Shown: positions 1 to 7,261, counted from the first letter of the stretch. The stretch is DNA of 10,289 nucleotides from QHWK01 sp035315685 (GCA_035315685.1 DATFXR010000676.1:1-10289); one strand, 5' to 3'. Translations and numbers: made by a program. Notes: generated by a model not told the origin, from the sequence alone.

Positions 1-2730
1 GGCGACCGCCGCCGGCGCCGGCACCTTGCTCGCCTCGCCCATGCTCTTCGCGCCGAACGGACCGAACCCGTCGTCCGACTCGATGAAGATCACGTCGATC
101 TCCGGCGCGTCGCGATGCGTCGAGATGCGCGCGCCGTAGTAACCGGCGCTGAGCGGCGAGCCGCTGCGCCGGTCGTAGACGAGATCCTCGTGCAGCGCCA
201 TCCCGATGCCCATCTGCGCGCCGCCCTTGATCTGGCTGCGGGCGGTGAGCGGATTGATGATGCGGCCGCAGTCGTGGACGCAGAGATACTTCGTGACGCG
301 CGCGCGGCCGAGCTCGACGTCCACTTCCGCCTCGACGAAGTGCGCGCCGAACGAGCTCCGCACCTTGCCTTGAAGCGTCGGATTCGGCGTCGCCGTCCCG
401 ATCAGGACGTCGTCGCCTTTCGGCATCCCCTTCTCGGCCATCTGTTTCTTGAGGTCCTTCACCGCTTCGACGACGGCGTAGCCGGTCATGATCGTCGTGC
501 GGCTGCCCGATTCGCCCACGGAGTACGGACAGCGATCGGTATCGCCCCAGACGACATCGAGTTCCGACAGCGGAATGCCCAGCGCCTCGGCGGCGATCAA
601 ACCCATCGTGGTCTTGGCGCCGGCGCCGACGTCGGTCACGCCGACGTGGAGCGAGTATTTGCCTCTGCTGTTCACGCGGACGACCGCGCTGCTCCGGCCG
701 AGACCGGAGCGGAACGCCATGAACGAGACGCCGGCGCCGCGCTTGATCGGTCCGGGATCCGATCCGGGTATCGATTTCCACCGCTTCTTCCATTCAAACG
801 CCTCAGCGCCGCGGCGGATGCACTCGTCGAGCGAGTAGTTGGTGTACGGCGTCTGATCGCCCGCCTTCCGCGTCATGTTCTTCAGGATGAACTCGACGGG
901 GTCGATGTGCATCTTCGCGGCGACGTCGTCCATCATCGACTGAATGCCGAAGAAGCCCTGCGGATACTCCGGGCCGCGGAAGTTCCCCGAGACCGTCCGG
1001 TTCGTATAGACCGGCGAGATCGACGTCTCGATGTTCGGGCACTGGTAGATCTCGACGCCCGCCATGTTGCCGCTGTTCTTCCGGTACGGCCCCATGCCGC
1101 TGTAGCCGCGCAGTTGAATCGCCTGCAGCGTGCCGTCGCTCGTCACGCCGACTTTGTAGTACTGCGTGGTCGGCCAGCGTCCGTGCATGCCGATGAAGTC
1201 TTCCTTCCGTGACATCTCGAGCTTCACCGGCGCACCCGCTTCCCTGGCGAGCGCCGCCGCGATGAGATCGGCATCCTGATTCTGATTCTTGTTGCCGAAG
1301 TTGCCGCCCATGAACTGGCAGACGATGCGGACCTTGTCCGGGGGGATGCCGAGATCGCGCGCCATGTCGGTGCGGCAGTTCGCGACGCCGCCGGTCGGCG
1401 TGTAGACGGTCAGCTTGTCGCCCTCCCAGTGCGCCACGCATGCGCGCGGCTCCATCTGCGCGTTGTGGACGAAGCTGGTGGAGAAGCGCTCTTCGAATAC
1501 CTTGTCGGAGGCTTTGAACCCGTCCTCGACATTGCCGCGCTTCTGGCCGATCGGCTGGATCTCGTTCCGCGCCGTCGGCGACAGGTTCCCCTCCGGCCAG
1601 ATCTTCACGGCGTCGGGCTTCAGCGCCTCTTCGGGATCGAGGACGAACGGCAGCGTCTCGTAGTCGACGCCGATCAACTGCAGCGCTTCTTCGGCGACAT
1701 GGCGATCGACGGCTGCGACCGCGGCAACCGGATCGCCGACGAAGCGGACGGGATTGTTGAAGGCGTAGCGCCGGTGCTTCGTGATCTTCTTGATCTCGTC
1801 GTTGTATTGCGCGCCGCCCGAAATCGAGCCGGCGCCCCACACCACGTTGCAGTTCTCGTGCGTCACGATCGCCTTGACACCCGGCAGCGCGCGCGCCCTG
1901 GTCAGGTCGATGCTGCGAATCCGCGCGTGCGGGTGCGGACTGCGCAGCACTCGCGCGAAGAGCATGTCCGGCAGCGACACGTCGGCGGTGTACTTCGCCT
2001 TGCCCGACACGCGCTCGATGGCGTCGATCCTCGAGGTCTCGTGACCGACGACGCTCAGCGCGGTCACCGGAGACGTCTGGGATGAAAAACGGCGCGCGAG
2101 GCCTTCTGTCGAGCCGCTTTGTGCAGCGCCGTTGGCGGCCGCGACGGTCGCCGCGATGTAGTGGTTGTAGTTCGAGCAGCGGCAGATGTTCCCGGTCATC
2201 GCTGCGCGGGCCTGGTCGGCGGTCGGGTGCGGCGTGGTATTGAGCAGCGCCGTCGCCGACATGAGCTGGCCCGACGTGCAGAAACCGCACTGCGGCGCGT
2301 CGTGGGCGACGAAGGACTGCTGCAGCGGGCTCAGCGCGCCGTTCTTCAACAGCCCTTCGACCGTCTGAATCGATCGGCCGTCCATCCACACCGCGAGTTG
2401 GCTGCACGAGTACACCGGCTTCCCGTCGACGAGCACCGTGCAGGCGCCGCACTCGCCGCGATCGCAGCCAATCTTGGTGCCGGTGAGGCCGGCGTGATCG
2501 CGCAGCGTCTCGGCGAGCGTCCAGCGATCCTCGACCTCGAGGCGGCGCGTGGTGCCGTTGATCGCGACGCTGATCGTCGTCCGCGGCGCGCCCGGCTGAG
2601 GTGCGTCCCCGCCGTTCACGGCGCCTCCGGTCGCTCGCTGTGCGCGGAGCGCAGGCGCGGCGGCGGCCGCGGTGAGAGCGGCGCTGGTGCCCTTCAAAAA
2701 TCGGCGTCGGGACAGTCTTCTTTTCGCCAT
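1..2730 (-). CDS. Tat-exported molybdenum hydroxylase, fused [2Fe-2S] and molybdopterin subunits (xanthine dehydrogenase family), C-terminus off the window
   Basis: I translated this frame by hand: 910 codons without a stop from ATG at 2730 to base 1. Residues 1-31 are a Tat signal peptide (SRRRFLK at 7-13, then an Ala-rich stretch). Residues 51-110 are a plant-type [2Fe-2S] domain (C89, C94, C97, C109); 111-200 are the helical [2Fe-2S] domain (C148, C151, C183, C185). From about 225 follows the molybdopterin-binding large subunit: MEPR at 426-429, GGNFGNK at 475-481, NFRGPEYPQG from 583, GVTDVGAG from 697, and GE at 898-899, where the family has its catalytic glutamate. Probably only some 20-40 residues are missing. 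The family hydroxylates aldehydes or N-heterocycles with water as oxygen donor. It lacks the CoxL AYRCSFR loop, so it is not a form I CO dehydrogenase. Normally the two subunits are separate genes; here they are one. No FAD domain is seen. Substrate unknown. GGGTGAG lies 6 bases before the ATG. Confidence 0.92.
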   Translation of the reverse strand, partial: MAKRRLSRRRFLKGTSAALTAAAAAPALRAQRATGGAVNGGDAPQPGAPRTTISVAINGTTRRLEVEDRWTLAETLRDHAGLTGTKIGCDRGECGACTVLVDGKPVYSCSQLAVWMDGRSIQTVEGLLKNGALSPLQQSFVAHDAPQCGFCTSGQLMSATALLNTTPHPTADQARAAMTGNICRCSNYNHYIAATVAAANGAAQSGSTEGLARRFSSQTSPVTALSVVGHETSRIDAIERVSGKAKYTADVSLPDMLFARVLRSPHPHARIRSIDLTRARALPGVKAIVTHENCNVVWGAGSISGGAQYNDEIKKITKHRRYAFNNPVRFVGDPVAAVAAVDRHVAEEALQLIGVDYETLPFVLDPEEALKPDAVKIWPEGNLSPTARNEIQPIGQKRGNVEDGFKASDKVFEERFSTSFVHNAQMEPRACVAHWEGDKLTVYTPTGGVANCRTDMARDLGIPPDKVRIVCQFMGGNFGNKNQNQDADLIAAALAREAGAPVKLEMSRKEDFIGMHGRWPTTQYYKVGVTSDGTLQAIQLRGYSGMGPYRKNSGNMAGVEIYQCPNIETSISPVYTNRTVSGNFRGPEYPQGFFGIQSMMDDVAAKMHIDPVEFILKNMTRKAGDQTPYTNYSLDECIRRGAEAFEWKKRWKSIPGSDPGPIKRGAGVSFMAFRSGLGRSSAVVRVNSRGKYSLHVGVTDVGAGAKTTMGLIAAEALGIPLSELDVVWGDTDRCPYSVGESGSRTTIMTGYAVVEAVKDLKKQMAEKGMPKGDDVLIGTATPNPTLQGKVRSSFGAHFVEAEVDVELGRARVTKYLCVHDCGRIINPLTARSQIKGGAQMGIGMALHEDLVYDRRSGSPLSAGYYGARISTHRDAPEIDVIFIESDDGFGPFGAKSMGEASKVPAPAAVA

Positions 2731-2748
2731 AGTCGGCTCACCCAGACG

Positions 2749-2766
2749 GTCCGGCTGAAGCCGGAC
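2749..2766. repeat. REP-like palindrome in the divergent intergenic region
   Basis: GTCCGGCT (2749-2756) and AGCCGGAC (2759-2766) are perfect 8-bp inverted arms around GA. The element lies in the 78-bp gap between the molybdenum hydroxylase start and glcD, and would sit in the 5' leader of the hydroxylase mRNA. Together with its flanks it reads as VRLKPDAT on the plus strand and SGFSRTVW on the minus strand, peptides I remember from spurious ORF ends in Acidobacteriota-like genomes. That suggests a dispersed genomic repeat, but only one copy is visible here. Confidence 0.55.
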
Positions 2767-2787
2767 GCTACCGCGAGGAACGTGCGG

Positions 2788-2795
2788 ATTATACT
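2788..2795. promoter_or_regulatory. Overlapping divergent -10 boxes for glcD and the molybdenum hydroxylase gene
   Basis: The only AT-rich island in this gap reads TATACT on the plus strand (2790-2795) and TATAAT on the minus strand (2793 down to 2788). The plus-strand box would give a start near 2802, leaving a leader of only about 7 bases before glcD. The minus-strand box would give a leader of about 50 bases containing the palindrome at 2749-2766. I see no convincing -35 hexamer on either strand, so this is a prediction from the -10 element and its position only. Confidence 0.42.
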
Positions 2796-2808
2796 GGCGC
2801 CGGCACCG

Positions 2809-4257
2809 ATGGACCTGGCATTTCTCTCCGCGCTCCGCCGGATTGTGGGCGACAGAAACGTCCTGGACGACGCCCTCGAACTGCTGACGTACGAGTGCGA
2901 CGCGCTGCCGCACCTGCGGGAGTCACCGGCCGCGGTCGCGTTGCCCGGGTCGGCCGCGGAGGTGCAGGAGGTCGTCCGCCTCTGTGCGCGTGAGCGCGTA
3001 CCGTTCGTCGCGCGCGGCCACGGCACCGGGCTGTCGGGTGGTGCGCTGCCGGTTGCAGATGGCCTCGTGATCGCGTTGTCGCGATTGAACCGCGTCGTCA
3101 CCGTCGATATTCCGAACCAGCGCGTCACCGTCGAGCCGGGCGTGACCAATCTCGAAATCACGCGGCAGGTCGCGCCGTTCGGCTACTACTACGCACCCGA
3201 TCCGTCGAGTCAGCAGGTGTGCTCCATCGGCGGCAATGTCGCAGAGAACTCAGGCGGCGCGCATTGTCTCAAGTACGGCTTCACCGTGCATCACGTGCTC
3301 GCCGTTGAGGCGGTGCTGCCCGACGGCGAATTGGTCCACATCGGCGGCGCGCTCGCCGACACGCCGGGACCCGATCTGCTCGGACTCATCATCGGATCCG
3401 AAGGCACGTTGGCAGTCGTCACGAGCATCACGGTTCGCATTCTCCGCAAGCCGGAGGCGGTGAAGACGCTCTTGGCCGCGTTCGACACGATCGATGCCGG
3501 CGGCGCGGTGGTGTCCGATCTGATCGCTGCGGGGATTGTTCCTGCAGCCGTCGAAATGATGGACTCGCTCGCCATCCGCGCGGCCGAGGCCGCGGTCCAT
3601 CCGAATTTTCCTGACTCCGACACCGTGCTGATCGTCGAGCTCGACGGTCCCGCTGCCGAAGTGGCGGCGCTGTTCGACAGCGTCGTGGACACGTGCAGGC
3701 GGCACGGCGCGACGACGGTCGAGGTCGCGAAGACCGACGAGCAGCGCATGCGGATCTGGCGAGGGCGTAAGGCGGCGTTTGCGGCGATGGGACGCGTCTC
3801 GCCGAATTACTACGTTCAGGATGGCGTCGTGCCGCGGACCAAGCTGCCGCAGGTGCTCAATCGGATTCGCGATCTCGAGCGGCGCTCGGGTCTGCGGATC
3901 GGCAACGTGTTTCATGCGGGCGACGGGAACCTGCATCCGCTGATCTGTTACGACGAGCGCGTTCCCGGGCAGGCCGACAAAGCGGTCGAGGTCGCGGCCG
4001 AGATCCTGTCGTACTGCATCGACGCCGGCGGGTCGTTGACGGGCGAACACGGGATTGGCGCCGACAAGTCGCAGTACATGCCGTCGATGTTCGCGCCGGA
4101 GGATCTGGCGCTGATGCAGCGCGTGCGCCACGCGATCGATCCCGACGGTCTGTGCAACCCGGGCAAGGTGTTCCCGACGCCGCGCCTGTGCGGCGAAGTC
4201 CCGGGTCCGTACCGGCAGCACCCGGTCGAAGCTGCTGGCCTCGCCGAGCGGATGTGA
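2809..4257 (+). CDS. glcD: Glycolate oxidase subunit GlcD (FAD-linked oxidase)
   Basis: The 482-residue protein matches the usual GlcD length of 480-500. It is the catalytic flavoprotein of glycolate oxidase, which turns glycolate (often also D-lactate) into the 2-oxo acid and passes electrons through GlcE/GlcF to quinone. The PCMH-type FAD-binding domain shows RGHGTGLSGGALP at 69-81, the IGGNVAENSGG stretch at 140-150 and GSEGTL at 196-201. The C-terminal FAD-linked oxidase domain has HAGDGNLHP at 369-377 and GEHGIG at 412-417, both family active-site signatures, and ends with the usual DPDGLCNPGK. The frame is open far upstream to 2119, but that part is antisense to the hydroxylase gene. 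ATG at 2809 fits the family N-terminus (MDLAFLSALRRIVG). No good ribosome site precedes it, consistent with a very short leader from the -10 box at 2790. D-lactate dehydrogenase activity is an alternative, but neighbours glcE and glcF favour glycolate oxidase. Confidence 0.95.
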   Translation: MDLAFLSALRRIVGDRNVLDDALELLTYECDALPHLRESPAAVALPGSAAEVQEVVRLCARERVPFVARGHGTGLSGGALPVADGLVIALSRLNRVVTVDIPNQRVTVEPGVTNLEITRQVAPFGYYYAPDPSSQQVCSIGGNVAENSGGAHCLKYGFTVHHVLAVEAVLPDGELVHIGGALADTPGPDLLGLIIGSEGTLAVVTSITVRILRKPEAVKTLLAAFDTIDAGGAVVSDLIAAGIVPAAVEMMDSLAIRAAEAAVHPNFPDSDTVLIVELDGPAAEVAALFDSVVDTCRRHGATTVEVAKTDEQRMRIWRGRKAAFAAMGRVSPNYYVQDGVVPRTKLPQVLNRIRDLERRSGLRIGNVFHAGDGNLHPLICYDERVPGQADKAVEVAAEILSYCIDAGGSLTGEHGIGADKSQYMPSMFAPEDLALMQRVRHAIDPDGLCNPGKVFPTPRLCGEVPGPYRQHPVEAAGLAERM

Positions 4258-4262
4258 CGCGG

Positions 4263-4339
4263 CAGTTTTCCACAGGGGGGTCGGGAATCGTTTTTCGCCG
4301 TCCGCAGTTTTCCACAGGGGGTCGGGAATCGTTTTTCGC
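4263..4339 (-). repeat. 30-bp repeat family, array A (two copies, minus orientation)
   Basis: Copy A1 (4263-4298) and copy A2 (4305-4339) lie head to tail with a 42-bp period, starting 6 bases after the glcD stop. On the minus strand each reads GAAAAACGATTCCCGACCCC followed by CTGTGGAAAACTG. A1 has six instead of five G/C residues in the homopolymer. The same unit recurs at 4503-4562 and 7262-7363 in the opposite orientation. No transposase or CRISPR-type spacers are present. Confidence 0.9.
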
Positions 4340-4499
4340 GCGTCGCACGACGGATTTCCGAACGTTTCTCGGAACTCGCGGGCCGGACGACGAAGTCAGT
4401 AATGATGCCCTTGTTCGGTGACCGCGCTCCGCGCCAGCTGCAGACCGTCTCGATAGGCCGATACCGCGGAAAGTGGCGGGGTTCGGCCGGGTAGGCGTC
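4340..4499. other. Non-coding stretch inside the inverted repeat
   Basis: This 160-bp stretch joins repeat array A to the glcE start. It contains one small hairpin (TTCCGA at 4356-4361 with TCGGAA at 4369-4374). A 34-codon frame on the minus strand, ending at 4396, has no start codon and no family I recognise. No terminator, promoter or RNA gene is convincing here. Confidence 0.5.
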
Positions 4500-5819
4500 A
4501 TGGAAACGATTCCCGACCCCGCTGCGGGGCGAAAAACGATTCCCGACCCCCTGTGGAAAACTCCGGCGACCGCCGAGGAGGTCGCGGCCGCCCTGCGGCA
4601 CGCCTTCGACGCGCAGCAGTCGGTGCAGATTCGCGGCGCGGGGACGAAGATGCACTGGGGCGCGGCCCGACCCGCCGACGCGGTCCTCGACATGCGCGGA
4701 CTGAACCGCGTGCTCGCGCACGAGCATGGCGACATGACCGCGACCGTCGAAGCCGGTGCGACACTGCGCGACGTGAACCGCACGCTCGCGCTGCACGGCC
4801 AGTGGCTGCCACTCGATCCGCCGTTCGCGGACCGAGCGACGATTGGTGGCATCCTCGCGACCAACGACAGCGGACCGCTACGTCATCGCTACGGCACGCC
4901 GCGCGATCTCGTCATCGGCATTCGTCTCGCGACACCCGATGGCGCGCTCTCGAAAGCCGGTGGACAGGTCGTGAAAAACGTCGCCGGGTACGACCTCGGC
5001 AAGCTGCTCACCGGCTCGTTCGGCGCGCTCGCGGCGATCGTCAGCGCGACGTTCAAGCTCGCGCCGCTGCCGAAGGCGTCGAAGACGCTGCGGCTGACCG
5101 TCGACACCGCAGCTGCCGCAGCACGCATCGTCACCGCGATCATGACGAGCCAGCTCGAACCGCTTGCATTCGAGATCGCGGCCAGCCGAGACGTGCGGGA
5201 GGAGCAGCACCGGCGGGAGGGGCAGGACCTGCGGGAGAGACAGGACCGGCGGGACCGGCAGGACGGGCGGGAGGGGCAGGACCGGCGGGACAGCGGGCGG
5301 CCCTGGCGCTCCTGTCACGTGCTGATTCGATTTGCCTCTCTTCCTGCCGTCGTGGACGGACAGATCGCGCAGGCTCATGCGGCACTGAATGACTGCGCGA
5401 GCAGCATCGCAGTCCTCACGGGAGGCGATGAAGAGATTACCTGGCGCGAGCATGCGGATTGCGTCTGGTCCGACGAGGGTGCAGCGGTCGTGCGCGCGAG
5501 CTGGCTGCCAGCGCACGTCGAACGGATGCTCGGGGCGCTCGACGACTGCGCCGCCGGCGTGGACGTCGCACTCGTCGGGCGCGCTACCGTAGGCGCCGGG
5601 TTGATTCGCATCGCGGGTGACCACGACGCGCAAGTGCGGACGATTGAGCGACTGCGCGCGTCGCACGCCATCGGCCACGTCGTGATCGTGCGCGGATCAG
5701 CGGCGTTGAAAGCATGTGTCGACGTCTGGGGACCAGACGGCGGGCGCGCCCGTCTCTTCGAATCGCTGAAAGCTGCGTTCGATCCCACGGGCGTGCTGGC
5801 AGGACAGGGACCATTGTGA
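4500..5819 (+). CDS. glcE: Glycolate oxidase FAD-binding subunit GlcE, with repeat-derived N-terminus and charged insert
   Basis: The protein (439 residues from this ATG) is the second flavin-binding subunit, working with GlcD and GlcF. The FAD-binding domain spans about 22-215: TAEEVAAAL at 24-32, RGAGTK, then GILATNDSGPLRHRYGTPRD, and the GlcE signature VKNVAGYDL at 158-166 with GSFGALAAIV after it. A shorter C-terminal domain ends in FDPTGVLAGQGPL; the usual ending is NPG. Two oddities stand out. Residues 2-21 (ETIPDP..., KTIPDPLWK) are translated from two copies of the 30-bp intergenic repeat, so the ancestral start was probably overwritten. Residues 230-265 are six tandem hexapeptides rich in Arg, Asp, Glu and Gln, placed between the two domains. 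GTG at 4473 is a possible longer start; ATG at 4500, with GTAGG just upstream, looks better. Its end overlaps glcF by four bases. Confidence 0.9.
   Translation: METIPDPAAGRKTIPDPLWKTPATAEEVAAALRHAFDAQQSVQIRGAGTKMHWGAARPADAVLDMRGLNRVLAHEHGDMTATVEAGATLRDVNRTLALHGQWLPLDPPFADRATIGGILATNDSGPLRHRYGTPRDLVIGIRLATPDGALSKAGGQVVKNVAGYDLGKLLTGSFGALAAIVSATFKLAPLPKASKTLRLTVDTAAAAARIVTAIMTSQLEPLAFEIAASRDVREEQHRREGQDLRERQDRRDRQDGREGQDRRDSGRPWRSCHVLIRFASLPAVVDGQIAQAHAALNDCASSIAVLTGGDEEITWREHADCVWSDEGAAVVRASWLPAHVERMLGALDDCAAGVDVALVGRATVGAGLIRIAGDHDAQVRTIERLRASHAIGHVVIVRGSAALKACVDVWGPDGGRARLFESLKAAFDPTGVLAGQGPL
4503..4562 (+). repeat. 30-bp repeat family, array B (one partial and one full copy), inside the 5' end of glcE
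   Basis: B1 (4503-4520) is only the left half, GAAACGATTCCCGACCCC. B2 (4529-4562) is a full copy with the right half CTGTGGAAAACT. Both lie in the glcE reading frame and encode TIPDP twice. B2 is the exact reverse complement of copy A2. Confidence 0.9.
5187..5294 (+). repeat. Six tandem 18-bp units within glcE
   Basis: The units start at 5187, 5205, 5223, 5241, 5259 and 5277. The consensus is close to CAGGACCGGCGGGAGGGG; in frame it gives RDVREE, QHRREG, QDLRER, QDRRDR, QDGREG and QDRRDS. Because 18 is a multiple of 3, copy-number change keeps the frame. Other frames read as collagen-like Gly-Pro-Ala or Pro-Val-Leu repeats, but these are shadows. Confidence 0.88.
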
Positions 5820-7201
5820 GCGACCGCGCAGCCGAGGGACCGCGCGCAGCCGTCGCATTCGACGCCAATCATCCGCCGCAACGCGCGCTGATCGACACCT
5901 GCGTCCACTGCGGCTTCTGTCTGCCGACCTGTCCGACCTACGCGCTGTGGAGCGAAGAGATGGACTCGCCGCGGGGCCGCATCTACCTGATGAGCGCGGC
6001 CCTCGATGGGCGGACGGCGATGACGCCGGCGTTCGTCCGCCACTTCGATGCGTGTCTGGGCTGCATGGCGTGCGTGACCGCGTGCCCCTCGGGCGTTCAG
6101 TACGCGCCGCTCATCGAGGCGACGCGCGGTCAAATCGAGCGCCGGCACGGCCGCTCGTTCGCCGATCGCCTGTTTCGCGAACTGATCTTCGCGTTGTTTC
6201 CGTATCCAGGTCGGATGCGACTCGCGCTCGCGCCGCTGGCGCTTCGGTCGGTGAAATCCGTCGCGCTCCGAAGCCAGCCTGGCGAGCGACCATCCACGGC
6301 GGACGGACGTGGCGCGACCGCTTCTCCCGAGCGACCGGATCGCGGCGCCAGTCCGTCCAGTTTCCTCTCCCGTGTGCGCGCGATGATGGAGCTCGCGCCG
6401 CCAGTCTCGTGGCAATCACTGAGGGCGCGGACACCGGAGCACACATCAGCTGTCGGCGAGCGGCGATTGACGGTCGGTTTCCTCACCGGCTGCGTCCAGC
6501 GCGTCGCGTTTCCACACGTGAACGAGGCGACCGTCCGCGTCCTGTCGGCTGAAGGCTGCGACGTCGTCGCGCCGCGAGAGCAGGGCTGCTGCGGCGCGCT
6601 GGCGCTGCATGCCGGACGCCTCGACGAGGCGCGCGAATTCGCGCGCACGACGATCGGCATCTTCGATCGCGCCGGCGTGGAACGGATCGCGGTGAATGCC
6701 GCAGGCTGCGGATCGTCGATGAAGGAGTACGGTCAGCTGCTCGCCGGCGATCCGGCGTGGGCCGATCGCGCGCGGGCGTTCTCGGCACGCGTGCGCGACG
6801 TCAGCGAGGTCGTGGCGGAGCTCGGCGAGCCGCGTGCGCCGCGCCAACGCCTCGCGCTGAAGGTCGCGTATCACGATGCATGTCATCTCGCGCATGCGCA
6901 GGGCGTGCGACAGCAGCCGCGCGATCTGCTGAAGTCGATTCCAGGCATCGCGCTGGTTCCGCTCGCAGAGCCCGACATGTGCTGCGGGAGCGCGGGCATC
7001 TACAACCTCGTCGAACCGGAGCCCGCGCGCGAGCTGGGTGAGCGCAAGGCGATGCACATCGAGGCGGCGCAACCGGATGTCGTCGTCACCGCGAATCCTG
7101 GGTGCACTCTGCAGATTGCGGCGGCGGCGCGGCGGCGCGGCACGCAGCTGACGATCAGGCATCCGATCGAGCTTCTCGACGCGTCGATTCGCGGACGATG
7201 A
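5816..7201 (+). CDS. glcF: Glycolate oxidase iron-sulfur subunit GlcF
   Basis: The 461-residue protein carries electrons from the GlcD/GlcE flavins towards the quinone pool. Two 4Fe-4S ferredoxin motifs lie near the N-terminus: C29, C32, C35, C39 with a following Pro, and C80, C83, C86, C90 with a following Pro. Two CCG domains follow, with C258-C259-G260 and NAAGCG in the first, and HDACH (C356), C389-C390-G391 and NPGC in the second; this is the standard GlcF/LutA/HdrB-type arrangement. Residues about 150-180 form a Ser/Pro/Arg-rich linker between the halves that makes it longer than E. coli GlcF (about 407). The frame is open upstream to 5714, but GTG at 5816 overlaps the glcE stop as GTGA and has AGGGA a few bases before it, which indicates translational coupling. 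It is the last gene of the glcDEF operon. Confidence 0.94.
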   Translation: MSDRAAEGPRAAVAFDANHPPQRALIDTCVHCGFCLPTCPTYALWSEEMDSPRGRIYLMSAALDGRTAMTPAFVRHFDACLGCMACVTACPSGVQYAPLIEATRGQIERRHGRSFADRLFRELIFALFPYPGRMRLALAPLALRSVKSVALRSQPGERPSTADGRGATASPERPDRGASPSSFLSRVRAMMELAPPVSWQSLRARTPEHTSAVGERRLTVGFLTGCVQRVAFPHVNEATVRVLSAEGCDVVAPREQGCCGALALHAGRLDEAREFARTTIGIFDRAGVERIAVNAAGCGSSMKEYGQLLAGDPAWADRARAFSARVRDVSEVVAELGEPRAPRQRLALKVAYHDACHLAHAQGVRQQPRDLLKSIPGIALVPLAEPDMCCGSAGIYNLVEPEPARELGERKAMHIEAAQPDVVVTANPGCTLQIAAAARRRGTQLTIRHPIELLDASIRGR

Positions 7202-7261
7202 GGGAACGACGGCGGCGGCACAGGGTCGGGCCGCGTCGCGGTCACGCCGACATCCGACTGC

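Larger units (their letters stand above)
4306..4562. repeat. 34-bp perfect inverted repeat between glcD and glcE
   Basis: Bases 4306-4339 and 4529-4562 are exact reverse complements over 34 bp, separated by 189 bp. Each arm is one copy of the 30-bp repeat (A2 and B2). In a glcD-glcE transcript they could pair into a long stem whose loop holds the glcE start codon at 4500. I see no target-site duplication outside the arms and no ORF of note between them. Confidence 0.85.

Noticed and set aside
115..1212. Plus-strand open frame of 365 codons
   Set aside because: It is antisense to the hydroxylase gene, has an Arg/Ala/Asp-rich composition and shows no domain pattern.
803..2452. Long Arg-rich open frame (549 codons) on the minus strand
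   Set aside because: It is a shadow in another frame of the molybdenum hydroxylase gene, whose own frame shows cofactor motifs throughout. GC-rich codons leave alternate frames open.
2119..2808. Upstream extension of the glcD frame
   Set aside because: It is antisense to the hydroxylase gene and crosses its promoter region; the GlcD family begins at about 2809.
4396..4497. Minus-strand 34-codon frame ending in LARSAVTEQGHHY
   Set aside because: It has no start codon and no recognisable family, and it is short enough to be chance in GC-rich DNA.
4263..4562. Replication origin suggested by DnaA-box-like nonamers
   Set aside because: There is no dnaA, dnaN or other origin-linked gene, no AT-rich unwinding region, and each nonamer is simply part of a longer repeat.
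4306..4562. Insertion sequence or MITE with 34-bp terminal inverted repeats
   Set aside because: No target-site duplication is visible, and the arms belong to a repeat that also occurs alone and in tandem, so element boundaries cannot be claimed from this window.
5140..5392. Collagen-like Gly-Pro-Ala or Pro-Val-Leu repeat protein
   Set aside because: These readings are out-of-frame views of the 18-bp repeat inside glcE, whose own frame is supported on both sides by conserved sequence.
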